Of a stretch of 64,000 bases of DNA, positions 33,254-42,900 are shown in pieces (the stretch's first letter is position 1; each line of letters starts with the position of its first letter). The notes below the pieces were generated by a model. That model ran no database searches, was not told the DNA's origin, and saw nothing but the letters and a program-made list of their open reading frames with translations. Made by a program: the position numbers and the translations under genes. The DNA comes from an uncultured Alphaproteobacteria bacterium (GTDB taxonomy: Bacteria > Pseudomonadota > Alphaproteobacteria > RF32 > CAG-239). The stretch is from the NCBI GenBank assembly GCA_934229625.1, contig CAKQDU010000006.1:16389-80388 (forward strand). Direction: 5' to 3'.

Positions 33254-34927
33254 ATGAAGAATTTAGCTAAATGGACAGTTTTAATAAGTTTATTATTCAG
33301 CGTAAAAGCGTTTGCGGCAGATTTGTTGGAAAATACGGATTCGCTTGACCAATACGCCGACCAATCGCAAGGGAATTATCAGCCGATGAATCTGAACTAT
33401 GCCGGTTTTAACTCTATCGGCATGATTCAAAGCGCATGGCAGGACCCATTGCAGAATTTGGGCGAAGGACAAACAAAGCCGGCGTATTCAAAATATTACT
33501 GGACGCCTGATTTGGTGCTGCCTATTCGTGTTCGCGAGGGTATGATTACGTTGGTAAACTTTCCTGAATGGGAATTGATTGAAAGTATAGCCTTTGGTGA
33601 TACGGGGTCTTTTGATGGACGTATTTCCGGTCCTAATACGGTTATGCTGTTTCCGCAGAGCGGAAGCCAAGTCGGAGTGGACAGCAACGTTGTCATCAAC
33701 GGCCGTTCCGGCAATAAATATGTGTTTTATATCAAAAGCGAGGCAGTCAATACCGAGCGTTTGACCAACTCTATAATTGACATCGATGTAGTCGGAGGAA
33801 ACGGCTCATCGGGAGGCAGTCCCAGTAGCAGTTCAGGGATATTAGGCGGCGGTTCTTCATCGGCATCGGCTTTTAGAGACGGAAAAACAGCAGATGCTAC
33901 GTATACCAGACGTTTTTTGAAAGAAGATTGGCTTAAAAGTCTGCCTATTGACCCGACAAAGTTTAGATTTGATATAGAAATCTATGTACCGAATCCGGAT
34001 GATGTTGTTATTGCTCCTGAGCGTGTTTGGAGAGATGATATTTTCACTTATATAGACTTGGGTGAAAAAGCTTTGAACATGACGCAGCGTCCGATTGTCA
34101 CCTTAATTGTCGAGCGTGTTGAAACTCCTATTGGTTTTAGAACAAAAGGTCCTAATAATCGTTTGATTATTGTTGAGGGTGTGGGCGATATGGTAATGCG
34201 AAGCGGTAAAAGAATGGTATGCTTAAAGTTGCGCCGTTCTGATGAAGAAGGTTTGCAATATGTCAGCTATGCCGATGACCAAAATGATTGGGAGGTGGCT
34301 CCAAAAATCCCAAACGGTAAAACTATGGGCGGTAATTCTTCTGCCGGCGTGGGAAATGCCGGACAGTCAGGAGGCGTAAATTCTGAGAACGGCACGGGCG
34401 GAGCGTATAGTGGTGCAAATGCCGGTGTTTCCGGTGGAAATGTTTCGGCAGGCGGCATGAATGGGATGATATCGGTTCCTAATTATGCTAATATGCCGGA
34501 TGGGGCCTCCGGTTCTGCCGGCGCATCAGGTGCAGTAGCCGGTTCAGGGAGCGGAATAATGTCCGGCTCTGAATGTCTGCCGACAATGGTAAATTGCGGA
34601 GGAATAAACGGAGGTAGTAATCCATATTCTAAATATAAATATGGCACAGGTTTTGCCGGCCAAAAAGGAGAAAACCTTTCAATAGAATTGGGAACGGATT
34701 CAGATGTTAACAATTTGGAAAATCTTTGGAAAGATTTGTCCGGCCGCTATTCGTCTTTGCTTGGCGGATATGAGCCGTTTTATTCGGTGGATGCTCCGGC
34801 AGACGGGCAGGGTAAGGAATTGTTCCATTTAAGGGTCGGTCCGGTAAAAAGTTTGGAGAGCGGGGATACTGTTTGCAGTCAATTGGGGCGAAGCGGTGTT
34901 TTTTGCAGCGTTGTAAGAGTTCAGTAA
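33254..34927 (+). CDS. virB9: VirB9-like core protein with C-terminal SPOR domain
   Basis: 557 residues, about twice the usual VirB9 length. Order: Sec signal (MKNLAKWTVLISLLFSVKAFA); a polar lead; the VirB9/TrbG N-domain at about 85-180 (VLPIRVREGMITLVNFPEWE, IESIAFGD); a Gly/Ser insertion; the C-domain at about 255-340 (PERVWRDDIFTYIDLGEKAL, TLIVERVETPIGFRTKGP, CLKLRR), which binds VirB7/VirB10; a Gly/Ser/Ala linker of more than 100 residues; and a SPOR domain from about 475 (SIELGTDSDVNNLENLWKDL, LLGGYEP, FHLRVGPVKSLESGD, SGVFCSVVRVQ). SPOR domains bind glycan strands lacking stem peptides, as at division sites. The fusion is not known to me for VirB9. Confidence 0.85.
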   Translation: MKNLAKWTVLISLLFSVKAFAADLLENTDSLDQYADQSQGNYQPMNLNYAGFNSIGMIQSAWQDPLQNLGEGQTKPAYSKYYWTPDLVLPIRVREGMITLVNFPEWELIESIAFGDTGSFDGRISGPNTVMLFPQSGSQVGVDSNVVINGRSGNKYVFYIKSEAVNTERLTNSIIDIDVVGGNGSSGGSPSSSSGILGGGSSSASAFRDGKTADATYTRRFLKEDWLKSLPIDPTKFRFDIEIYVPNPDDVVIAPERVWRDDIFTYIDLGEKALNMTQRPIVTLIVERVETPIGFRTKGPNNRLIIVEGVGDMVMRSGKRMVCLKLRRSDEEGLQYVSYADDQNDWEVAPKIPNGKTMGGNSSAGVGNAGQSGGVNSENGTGGAYSGANAGVSGGNVSAGGMNGMISVPNYANMPDGASGSAGASGAVAGSGSGIMSGSECLPTMVNCGGINGGSNPYSKYKYGTGFAGQKGENLSIELGTDSDVNNLENLWKDLSGRYSSLLGGYEPFYSVDAPADGQGKELFHLRVGPVKSLESGDTVCSQLGRSGVFCSVVRVQ

Positions 34928-34937
34928 AGCAGAAAAA

Positions 34938-37900
34938 ATGGCAAAAGAAGTATTGACACATTCGGACAGATATGTTCGCAAAACAAACAGGATTATTTTG
35001 ATTGTAGGCATTATAACCCTGTTGGTGTTTTTGTTTGGATTGATGCTGTTGACGACCGATGTTCCGGAAGAAGAACAGCACTATGAAGTTGAAGACACAA
35101 TTGATGCTGAAACTGATTTGGGAATGGGAAACAATACTTCCAATAATGAAGCCGAAATAGAGTTTGATGACGCAGAAGAAATGGAGCGTCCGATTACTCT
35201 TACGCCAAATCCAATCAATATGGGGCAAGTTGTTTTAGGCAACGATGCAACCAATGTTTTAACGATTGGAACTAATGGCAAGGGAGCAATCCGTATTATT
35301 TCCGTCGATTTGGAAGATGCTGCTTTTGAGGGTTTTAAATTTGAGAACAATTGTAACGACAAAGAGCTGCGCGGAAAAATTACCTGCACAGTAACAATGC
35401 AATGGCGACCTACAGTAGCGGCTAATGTTCAGAACAATTTCAAAATTACATGGCGTGAAACAAATGTTTCTGACAGCAATGCCAAACATGATGAAGTTCC
35501 GGTATATGGTAATTCAATTCGTAAAGAAGATTGCAATTTCTGTGACACTCCCGGCGGTGTGGGCGGCGGAATTTCGTCTGTGCAAAGCGATTTACAAACG
35601 TCCGGACAGGTAAAATATGCGGTTGGACCTGATGGTAAAATAATAGGTGTCATCGGAGAAGACGGAATTGTTCGGGATTCTGGCGGCAATGAAATAGGTC
35701 GTGTGAATGCCGATGGTATGGTCGTTGATAAAGACGGCAATATTATAGGTGTTGCATCTACGGGCAAGCTTGTTATCGATTCCAATGGAAATGTTTCAGG
35801 TTATGTCGATGCATCGGGAACAGCTCATGATGCAGACGGCAAAGTTATCGGCACCATGCTTTCTGACGGCACAATCGTCGGTGACAGCGGAAAGGTTGTC
35901 GGAAAAGCAGTCAGCACAGGCTATGTTTATGACAGTAACGGCAATATAATCGGACGAGTCTTGGAGGATGGCTCGGTTGTTGATTTAGATGGCAATGTTA
36001 TTGGCCGAGTTGATGAAAACGGCAATGTTGTTGATAAAAACGGCAATATTATCGGTAATGTTGCTAAATCAGGTGAAGTTGCTTTAGATGAAAATGGCAA
36101 CCGTCTGGGTATTGTTATGCCAAACGGCGAGGTTGTTAATGAAAATGGAGATGTTGTAGGTTATGTTGATGAAAATGGCAATGTTTTTCAGAAGCAGAAA
36201 GTAGGCACTCGCGGTTCAACCGCCCAAATTGTTAAGGACCTGACCGGAAATGTTATGGGATATGTAGATGAAAAAGGTCAGATTCGTGATTTTGAAGGAA
36301 ATATCGTTGGTAAAGTCGATAAAAACGGCAATGTTGTGAATTCTGAAGGCAATATAACCGGAAAAGTCAGCGATGAGTGGCATGACCTTGCTCTTGATGA
36401 AAATAAAAATGTTATTGGTTTTATTGATGAGGATGGCGTTGTTCGCAACAATGGAGATGTGGTCGGTTATATTGATGAAAACGGTAATGTAATCGGCGAC
36501 CGCATGCTTACGGAAACAATCGGAAAAGCTGGTGCGGAAAGAAAATTGGCATACGACTCAGCAGGCAATGTGATGGGGTATGTTGCTGATGACGGAAATG
36601 TTGTCGATTTTAACGGTAATACCGTCGGCAAAATGGATAAGAACGGTAAAGTGACCGATTTGGCTGGTAATATAGTCGGAAAAGTAGGTACAACTCAGCG
36701 TTTGGCATACAATAGCGACGGCAATGTTATCGGTTATGTTGACGAGAATGGAACAGTTAATGATTTTAATGGTAATATCATCGGAAAAAACGATTCAAAT
36801 GGTAATGTTATTGATACAAACGGGAATATCATCGGTCAAATCGGTAAAACTCAGCGTTTGGCCGTAGATAAAAACGGTAATGTGATAGGAAAAATAACTC
36901 AAAACGGCAATGTTGTTGATTTTAATGGAAAAATAATCGGCAAAGCCGATAAAAACGGTAGTATTATCCAAACAAGCGGAGAAATTATCGGCAAGACCGG
37001 TAAAAAACAACAATTGGCACAAGATGTCGAGGGCAACACAATAGGTTATATAGATGACAACGGAGATGTTATTGATTTTAACGGAAAAGTTATCGGAAAA
37101 GCCGATGACGAAGGCAATATTCTAAATTCATCCGGTGAAGTTATCGGTAAATCGGGAGAAGTTCGGCAGTTAGCCTATGATAAAGACGGCAACGCTGTAG
37201 GTTACTCCGATGAAAATGGTATTATCAGAGATGCAAAAGGAGAGGTCATCGGTTTAACTGATGAAAACGGCAATATAACAGCGTCTGATGGTCAAATTAT
37301 CGGAAAAGCCGGTGAAAAACGTCAGCTGGCGTATAATGAAAACGGAAATACAATAGGTTATGTGGAAGATGATGGCTCAGTCTATAATTTAGAAGGACAA
37401 GAAATCGGCAGAATGGACGAAAGTGGGCATATAGTCGATGTCAATGGCAATGTTGTCGGTCAGGTTGGAGAAGAAAATAGCTTGGCTCGTGATGAAAACG
37501 GCAATATTATAGGCTATGTTGAAGATGGCAAGGTTCGTGATTTGAGTGGTAATGAAATCGGCTCATTGGATGATAGCGGCAATGTTTTGGATTTGGACGG
37601 CAACCTTATCGGACAGGTCGGAACAACTCAGCGTTTGGCTCAGGATGAAGACGGAAATGTCATCGGTTATATAGATTCAAATGACACGGTTCACGATACG
37701 ACAGGGAATATTATTGGTCGTGTTGATAAAAACGGCAATGTTTTGCAAACTGTCAAGGATACGGCGGAACATCCTTTTGTCGGTACTAAGGGCGAAAATA
37801 TGCAATTGGCGCTGGATAAAAACGGCAAGGTCATGGGATACATTGATAAAAACAATCAGGTTGTTGATTTTAACGGCGAAACACTCGGTAAATATGACGA

Positions 37901-39992
37901 TAACGGCAATATCATTGATGAAAGCGGAAATATCATAGGTTCTGCCGGAGAAACCGCTAGTTTAGCGCTGGATAAAAACGGCAATGTCATGGGATGGGTG
38001 AATAAAAAGAATATTGCTTTTGACAAAGGCGGTAAAATCATTGGTGTAATTGACCGTGACAATAATATTCGCGTATTCGGAGCTAAAAAAGTCGGTTCGT
38101 TGTTGGATAAACAGCTGATACCTATTACTCCATCCGGCAAGGTGCTAGGAGAAATAAACAATCGCGGTGATGTTATAAGCCAGAATAAAATCGTGGGCAA
38201 AGTACGTCCTGACGGATTGATAACAGACAAAAGCGGTGCCAAGATTTTGGCGCGCGGCATACATTCCGGATATATTGCCGGCTGGGGTTGCAATTATGAA
38301 AATAAATTAGATAAAGATGGAGTTATTCGTAAAGACGGAACAGAAACCGGACTTAGAATAGTTGCAGACGGAACGGTTTGGTCAGAAGATGATAAATTTG
38401 TCGGTAAAATTATAGAAACCGGTAGTGTTTATGACGATGAATGCAATTATATAGGAGAAGCTAACGCCGACGGTTATGTCAGAGATAGTTATAACAAAGA
38501 AGTAGGCTGCATCAATCCGGACGGTTCTGTTTTGTCATTAGAAAAACCGCAAATTAAGGGGCATATAGTTCATAGGCGTTCTGTAATGTCGTTAAATTGG
38601 CAATATATGGGGGTTTTGGAAAAAAACGGGACCTTGCGCAATAAGCATAATGAAGTAATAGGCTGTGTTAATCACAATGGAGAAGTATATGACAAAGACA
38701 TGGGTTATTTGGGAAAAATCTCAGATGCTCGTTATGCCTATGATTTTAATGGCAAGTTGCTTGGTGTGTTTGATAAAAATGGTAAAATCTCCATTCAGGG
38801 ATTTAGCGGCGTCAGACCATTTTTGCAAAATCTGCTGGCTGGGCGCAATAACAAAGTTGTTGGTTTTGCCGCACCAGAAGTCAATATTTTGATAGATGCA
38901 GAAGGCAATATACTAGGACACCTTTTCCCGGATGGCAATGTGTATAACAAATCAGGAGAGATTATTGACCGAGTTAAAGGAGATGGTTTGGGTATTTATG
39001 GCGGAACACCTGCTATGTTCCTAAAAACAGGCTATGTCGTTGATGTGGACGGTCAGATTCTGGGTTATGTAAATTATGATATGGATATTGTGGATATTAA
39101 AGGAAGCATTGTCGGCAGAACAGATGCAAAAGGACGTTTTTTTGATGAAACGGGGCGGCAATTGGGAGGAATTGTGCGTCAGGGCGGTGTTCGCGGATAT
39201 AATGGCAGCTATTTAGGATATGTTAACGCCGTGGGCGAAGTTGTTGAGCTGGATGAAAAAAGTGAAGATGCCGATGGTAATCAATATCAACGCGGAGATA
39301 TAACCGGTAATGTCGTTCCGGATGGTCATGTTGTAAAAGACGGACGTGTAATCGGCGAAGTTTTGCCTGAAACGATTATGGTGGATTTGTTCGGCAATTA
39401 TGTCGGATATTCTGACGCATTTGGCATTGTTTTAGGTTCGGATAACAAGGGAATTGCTGCTTTGTTGCCGGGCGGCGTCACCGGAAACAATATTTCGGCT
39501 CGACCTAAGGGATTTGTTATTGATTTTGGCGGTAATCTGATTGGCTGGGTTATGCCAGACGGGCGGTTTGTTAACATGCAAAAAAATATCGGCGGATACG
39601 TTATGGCCGATGGTAAAGTAGTCAGCTACGAAGGCAAAATGTTGGGAGAAGTAGTAAGCGGAGATATTGTCATCGGCAATGATGACAAGGTGAAGGGTTT
39701 TGTCGGTTTTGACGGCAAAGTATATCATAAAGGCAGTACAATAGGTAAATTATTGACAGATGGTTTGGCGGCTGATAATCAAAACAATATTTTGGGGCAT
39801 GTCTATAACATCGGTAATACCGTACTGTCCAACAATGGAGACTATATCGGGCGATTAGCGGCAAACGGAAAAGTTATAGAAGATAAAAACAAAGAAATCG
39901 GCTATATGAAAAGTAATGGCTCGTTTATTGATGCTGATAAAAACGTGTCAGGCTATCTGCTGCCTGAAGTGGCAAAAAATCGGAGGAACTAA
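34938..39992 (+). CDS. virB10: Giant inner-membrane repeat protein, N-terminal half of a split VirB10
   Basis: 1684 residues. A short cytoplasmic N-terminus precedes one membrane helix (IILIVGIITLLVFLFGLMLL, about 19-38) and an acidic stretch, the same start plan as VirB10. Residues about 90-195 form an immunoglobulin-like MSP/ASH-type domain (ITLTPNPINMGQVVLGND, then CTVTMQWRPT). From about 225 to the end the chain is built of 17-residue units of the form G-x-V-x-D-x-x-G-N-x-I-G-x-V-x-x-N. There is no VirB10 pore domain here; the next gene encodes it. The stop codon overlaps the start of that gene by one base. The repeats resemble in style the fungal DUF3659 repeats, which may be convergence. 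Confidence 0.7.
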   Translation: MAKEVLTHSDRYVRKTNRIILIVGIITLLVFLFGLMLLTTDVPEEEQHYEVEDTIDAETDLGMGNNTSNNEAEIEFDDAEEMERPITLTPNPINMGQVVLGNDATNVLTIGTNGKGAIRIISVDLEDAAFEGFKFENNCNDKELRGKITCTVTMQWRPTVAANVQNNFKITWRETNVSDSNAKHDEVPVYGNSIRKEDCNFCDTPGGVGGGISSVQSDLQTSGQVKYAVGPDGKIIGVIGEDGIVRDSGGNEIGRVNADGMVVDKDGNIIGVASTGKLVIDSNGNVSGYVDASGTAHDADGKVIGTMLSDGTIVGDSGKVVGKAVSTGYVYDSNGNIIGRVLEDGSVVDLDGNVIGRVDENGNVVDKNGNIIGNVAKSGEVALDENGNRLGIVMPNGEVVNENGDVVGYVDENGNVFQKQKVGTRGSTAQIVKDLTGNVMGYVDEKGQIRDFEGNIVGKVDKNGNVVNSEGNITGKVSDEWHDLALDENKNVIGFIDEDGVVRNNGDVVGYIDENGNVIGDRMLTETIGKAGAERKLAYDSAGNVMGYVADDGNVVDFNGNTVGKMDKNGKVTDLAGNIVGKVGTTQRLAYNSDGNVIGYVDENGTVNDFNGNIIGKNDSNGNVIDTNGNIIGQIGKTQRLAVDKNGNVIGKITQNGNVVDFNGKIIGKADKNGSIIQTSGEIIGKTGKKQQLAQDVEGNTIGYIDDNGDVIDFNGKVIGKADDEGNILNSSGEVIGKSGEVRQLAYDKDGNAVGYSDENGIIRDAKGEVIGLTDENGNITASDGQIIGKAGEKRQLAYNENGNTIGYVEDDGSVYNLEGQEIGRMDESGHIVDVNGNVVGQVGEENSLARDENGNIIGYVEDGKVRDLSGNEIGSLDDSGNVLDLDGNLIGQVGTTQRLAQDEDGNVIGYIDSNDTVHDTTGNIIGRVDKNGNVLQTVKDTAEHPFVGTKGENMQLALDKNGKVMGYIDKNNQVVDFNGETLGKYDDNGNIIDESGNIIGSAGETASLALDKNGNVMGWVNKKNIAFDKGGKIIGVIDRDNNIRVFGAKKVGSLLDKQLIPITPSGKVLGEINNRGDVISQNKIVGKVRPDGLITDKSGAKILARGIHSGYIAGWGCNYENKLDKDGVIRKDGTETGLRIVADGTVWSEDDKFVGKIIETGSVYDDECNYIGEANADGYVRDSYNKEVGCINPDGSVLSLEKPQIKGHIVHRRSVMSLNWQYMGVLEKNGTLRNKHNEVIGCVNHNGEVYDKDMGYLGKISDARYAYDFNGKLLGVFDKNGKISIQGFSGVRPFLQNLLAGRNNKVVGFAAPEVNILIDAEGNILGHLFPDGNVYNKSGEIIDRVKGDGLGIYGGTPAMFLKTGYVVDVDGQILGYVNYDMDIVDIKGSIVGRTDAKGRFFDETGRQLGGIVRQGGVRGYNGSYLGYVNAVGEVVELDEKSEDADGNQYQRGDITGNVVPDGHVVKDGRVIGEVLPETIMVDLFGNYVGYSDAFGIVLGSDNKGIAALLPGGVTGNNISARPKGFVIDFGGNLIGWVMPDGRFVNMQKNIGGYVMADGKVVSYEGKMLGEVVSGDIVIGNDDKVKGFVGFDGKVYHKGSTIGKLLTDGLAADNQNNILGHVYNIGNTVLSNNGDYIGRLAANGKVIEDKNKEIGYMKSNGSFIDADKNVSGYLLPEVAKNRRN
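35620..39960 (+). repeat. In-frame 51-nt repeat array (17-residue units), with 156-nt supermodules
   Basis: About 80 units by length divided by period. Between about 36540 and 38010 units group in threes: ten modules begin with an R/Q-x-LA-x-D/N anchor (around 36544, 36699, 36855, 37014, 37167, 37323, 37479, 37632, 37803 and 37959), spaced close to 156 nt. Both periods are multiples of three, so gain or loss keeps the frame. Units are most alike in the centre and decay from about 38050 onward. Confidence 0.85.
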
Positions 39993-42900
39993 TGACTGCG
40001 GCGTTAATTAAAAATCTGAAAGTAGTTATCCTAGTGCTGTTGGCTTTTGGCTTACGGGTATCGGCTGCGCGTGCTGCAGAAATTACAGCCGTTGATTTTA
40101 ACGGCAATATAATAGGGCAGGTTATATCAACCGGTATGGTAATTAACGGCGATGGAGAAAACATCGGTTATATTACCGCGGACAGTCTTATTGTTGATAA
40201 TAATAATGAAGTTATCGGCGGAGTTGTGCCGCAGGGGGTTGCAATTGGCAACGATAATCGACCGCTTGGAAAAATTAACAGTGATGGCGTTGTCAGAAGT
40301 ATGACAGGTAAGCCGCTGGGAAAAGCTTTGCCTAATGGTTTAGTTGTAGACGGCGGATATAATATAATCGGTTCAGTTTTGTTTCCGGGACTTATTTATT
40401 CGGCGGAAGGAAACACAATAGGTCGGTTGACCGGCGCCGGAACATACACAAATTTAGACGGAACTGAAATCGGTTTTGTGTCGGCAAACGGATATGCCTA
40501 TAAACAAAATGCCGGAGAATATGTTTTGGATGGCCGCCTTATGTCATCAAAAATGGTGGTTTCGCTGAATGGTGATTTTATCGGCAGTATCGCTCCATCC
40601 GGTAAAGTGATAGATTTTGAGGGAAAAGAAATCGGTTATGTGCATGCTAACGAATATGTCTATTCAGCTGACAAGGGAATTATCGGCCGCGTTGTTCGTA
40701 CAGGATATGCTTTTGATTTAGCCGGACGTTATATGGGGGTTATAACCTATAACGGTATTGTTATGGCTGGCAATACCGAAGTCGGGCGTTATCGCGCTGA
40801 CGGCAATATTGTCAATAAAGACAATAAGGTAATAGGTTTTTCTGTTTCTCTTTCGGCTACGGCGAATGATTTGCACGGAAACTATATCGGGCGTGTTTTA
40901 CCTAAAGGCTTGGTTGTGAAAGATAATTCTGTAATCGGCCGTGTCGGCGCCAAAGGCTATGTTTATGATTTAGAAAACAGAAAAATAGGACAGCTGACAG
41001 AAACCGGACCGGTTTTCAGCGCTTCAGGCCGGTTAAACGGACAAAGTATGAGCAACGGCGCGTATATTTCTCTTAAAGGCGGCACTCAAGGACGCATGCA
41101 AGGCGTTATGGCGTTTGACAGCAACGGACGTTTGGCAGGCGGAATTGTTAAAAATATGATTGCGTTTAATGGTTCAAATAAGGTTTTGGGCGCGGTAGAA
41201 GCTGATGGCTCAATTTTTGACGGTTCGGGAAAATATAAGATTTCACCATTTGGTTATGTGTTTACGGCTGATAACAAACTTAGCGGAAGCAGCATGAATC
41301 TGCATCCGGTGTATGGTTTGGAGGGGCAAGTTTATTCGTATATCACGCCAAACGGCGACCTATATCGGTCAATGACGGATGTCAAATTAAATATGAACGG
41401 AATTTTATTGGGTAAAAATGGTTATGTGGCCTCCATGCTGAATCCTTTGTACGCCTTGAGCTTTAAAGGGCAGAAATTGGGGAATATGACAGAAAACAAC
41501 ATTATTCTGGATGAAAAAGGAGCTGTTGCTTATAAAGTCGTTCCCGAAAATTATGTCGTTGAATCAATTGGCGGAATAGCTCAAAATGTGATGCCTTTGC
41601 GCGGTTATGCCGGTGAAAATCATGTTGTGATAGGTGTTGGCGGAGATTTGCTGGGTTATGCGGATTCGGAAGGTTCTGTTTTTGACCTTTCCGGAAATAT
41701 CTATGGCAAAGCGCTCTATGGAAACTATGTAGGCGACAGCAATAACGCTGTGACAGGTAAAGTTATGCCGTTTTCTGTTGTTTATAACGATAAATGCGCG
41801 GCAGTCGGTATATTGAATGGCAGCGGAGAAATAGTCAACAACCGCGAAGTGACAATCGGCAAGCTTTTGCCCAACGGACAGGCTGTTTCGGATGTCGGAA
41901 CATATATCGGTTTTACGGTTTTAGGGAATGGACTTGTTGATTTTGATGGCAATTATGCCGGTGTTGTCAATGCCGGTTCCGGTATGTCATATTCTGGTAA
42001 GAATTTAGGCTGTGTAAACCGAAAGGGTATTATTTTTGATGCTGATAATGAATGGAAATATGGCGTTATCCGGCCAAATCCTGTAATAGATTTTGAAAAT
42101 AATATTATAGGTCAGATTTTGGCGAATGGTTCAATCGCTGACAACAATAATCAGATTCTGGGGTCTATTCAGCCAAACGGCAATGCTATTTCAAAATCTA
42201 AAAAGTCAATCGGTAGCTCTATGCGTTATAAGGTGGCATTTAAAAATGATAACACATTTTTGGGGATGGTGCAAAATTCCGGACAAATTGTGAATGCGGC
42301 CGGAACAACTGTCGGACAGATAAATTTTGATGGAAGCGTTCAGCATGAAGGAGAGCAGATAGGTTATGCGCTGTATGACTGGTACGTTTATAACAATGAC
42401 TTTGTTGTTTATGGCTACATAATGCGTGACGGAACGGTTCTAAATACTTCCGGCAGCCGTCTTGGAAAAATAGATAAAGGCTTTGTTGTAGATAAAAATG
42501 GGCAGCCGGTGGCGCGAGGCAATCGTGATTATACTGTTCGCGATGTTAGCAATAACGCTATTGGTGAATTGCAAATAGATGGCAATGTTCTTGATTATAA
42601 AAATCAAAACGTCGGCTATTTGTCAGATAACGGCACAATCCGCAATGTGAGCGGAGATGAAATAGCAAAGGCTTATCCGTTGCAATATTATCAAATCACA
42701 GAAACCAAAACTGACACAAACAATCGACGTGATTGGGCTGATTATAAAAAAGTACAGATTCAAAATGAAAAACCGCTTTCGGAAGATGTTTCAGAATCAA
42801 CGGATAACAGCAGCTCAGGCGGTTTTAATCGGCGAGTAATCGGTATTGCCCTCAATCCTGACGGAGATATTTTAGGCAGTATTTATGATGATAATAAGGT

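Noticed and set aside
36795..37022. Long open frames on the opposite strand of the repeat arrays
   Set aside because: They arise from the low-complexity repeat composition and have no ribosome sites or family features.
36540..38010. CRISPR-like array
   Set aside because: The periodicity is coding (51 and 156 nt, in frame), with no conserved repeat/unique spacer pattern and no cas genes.
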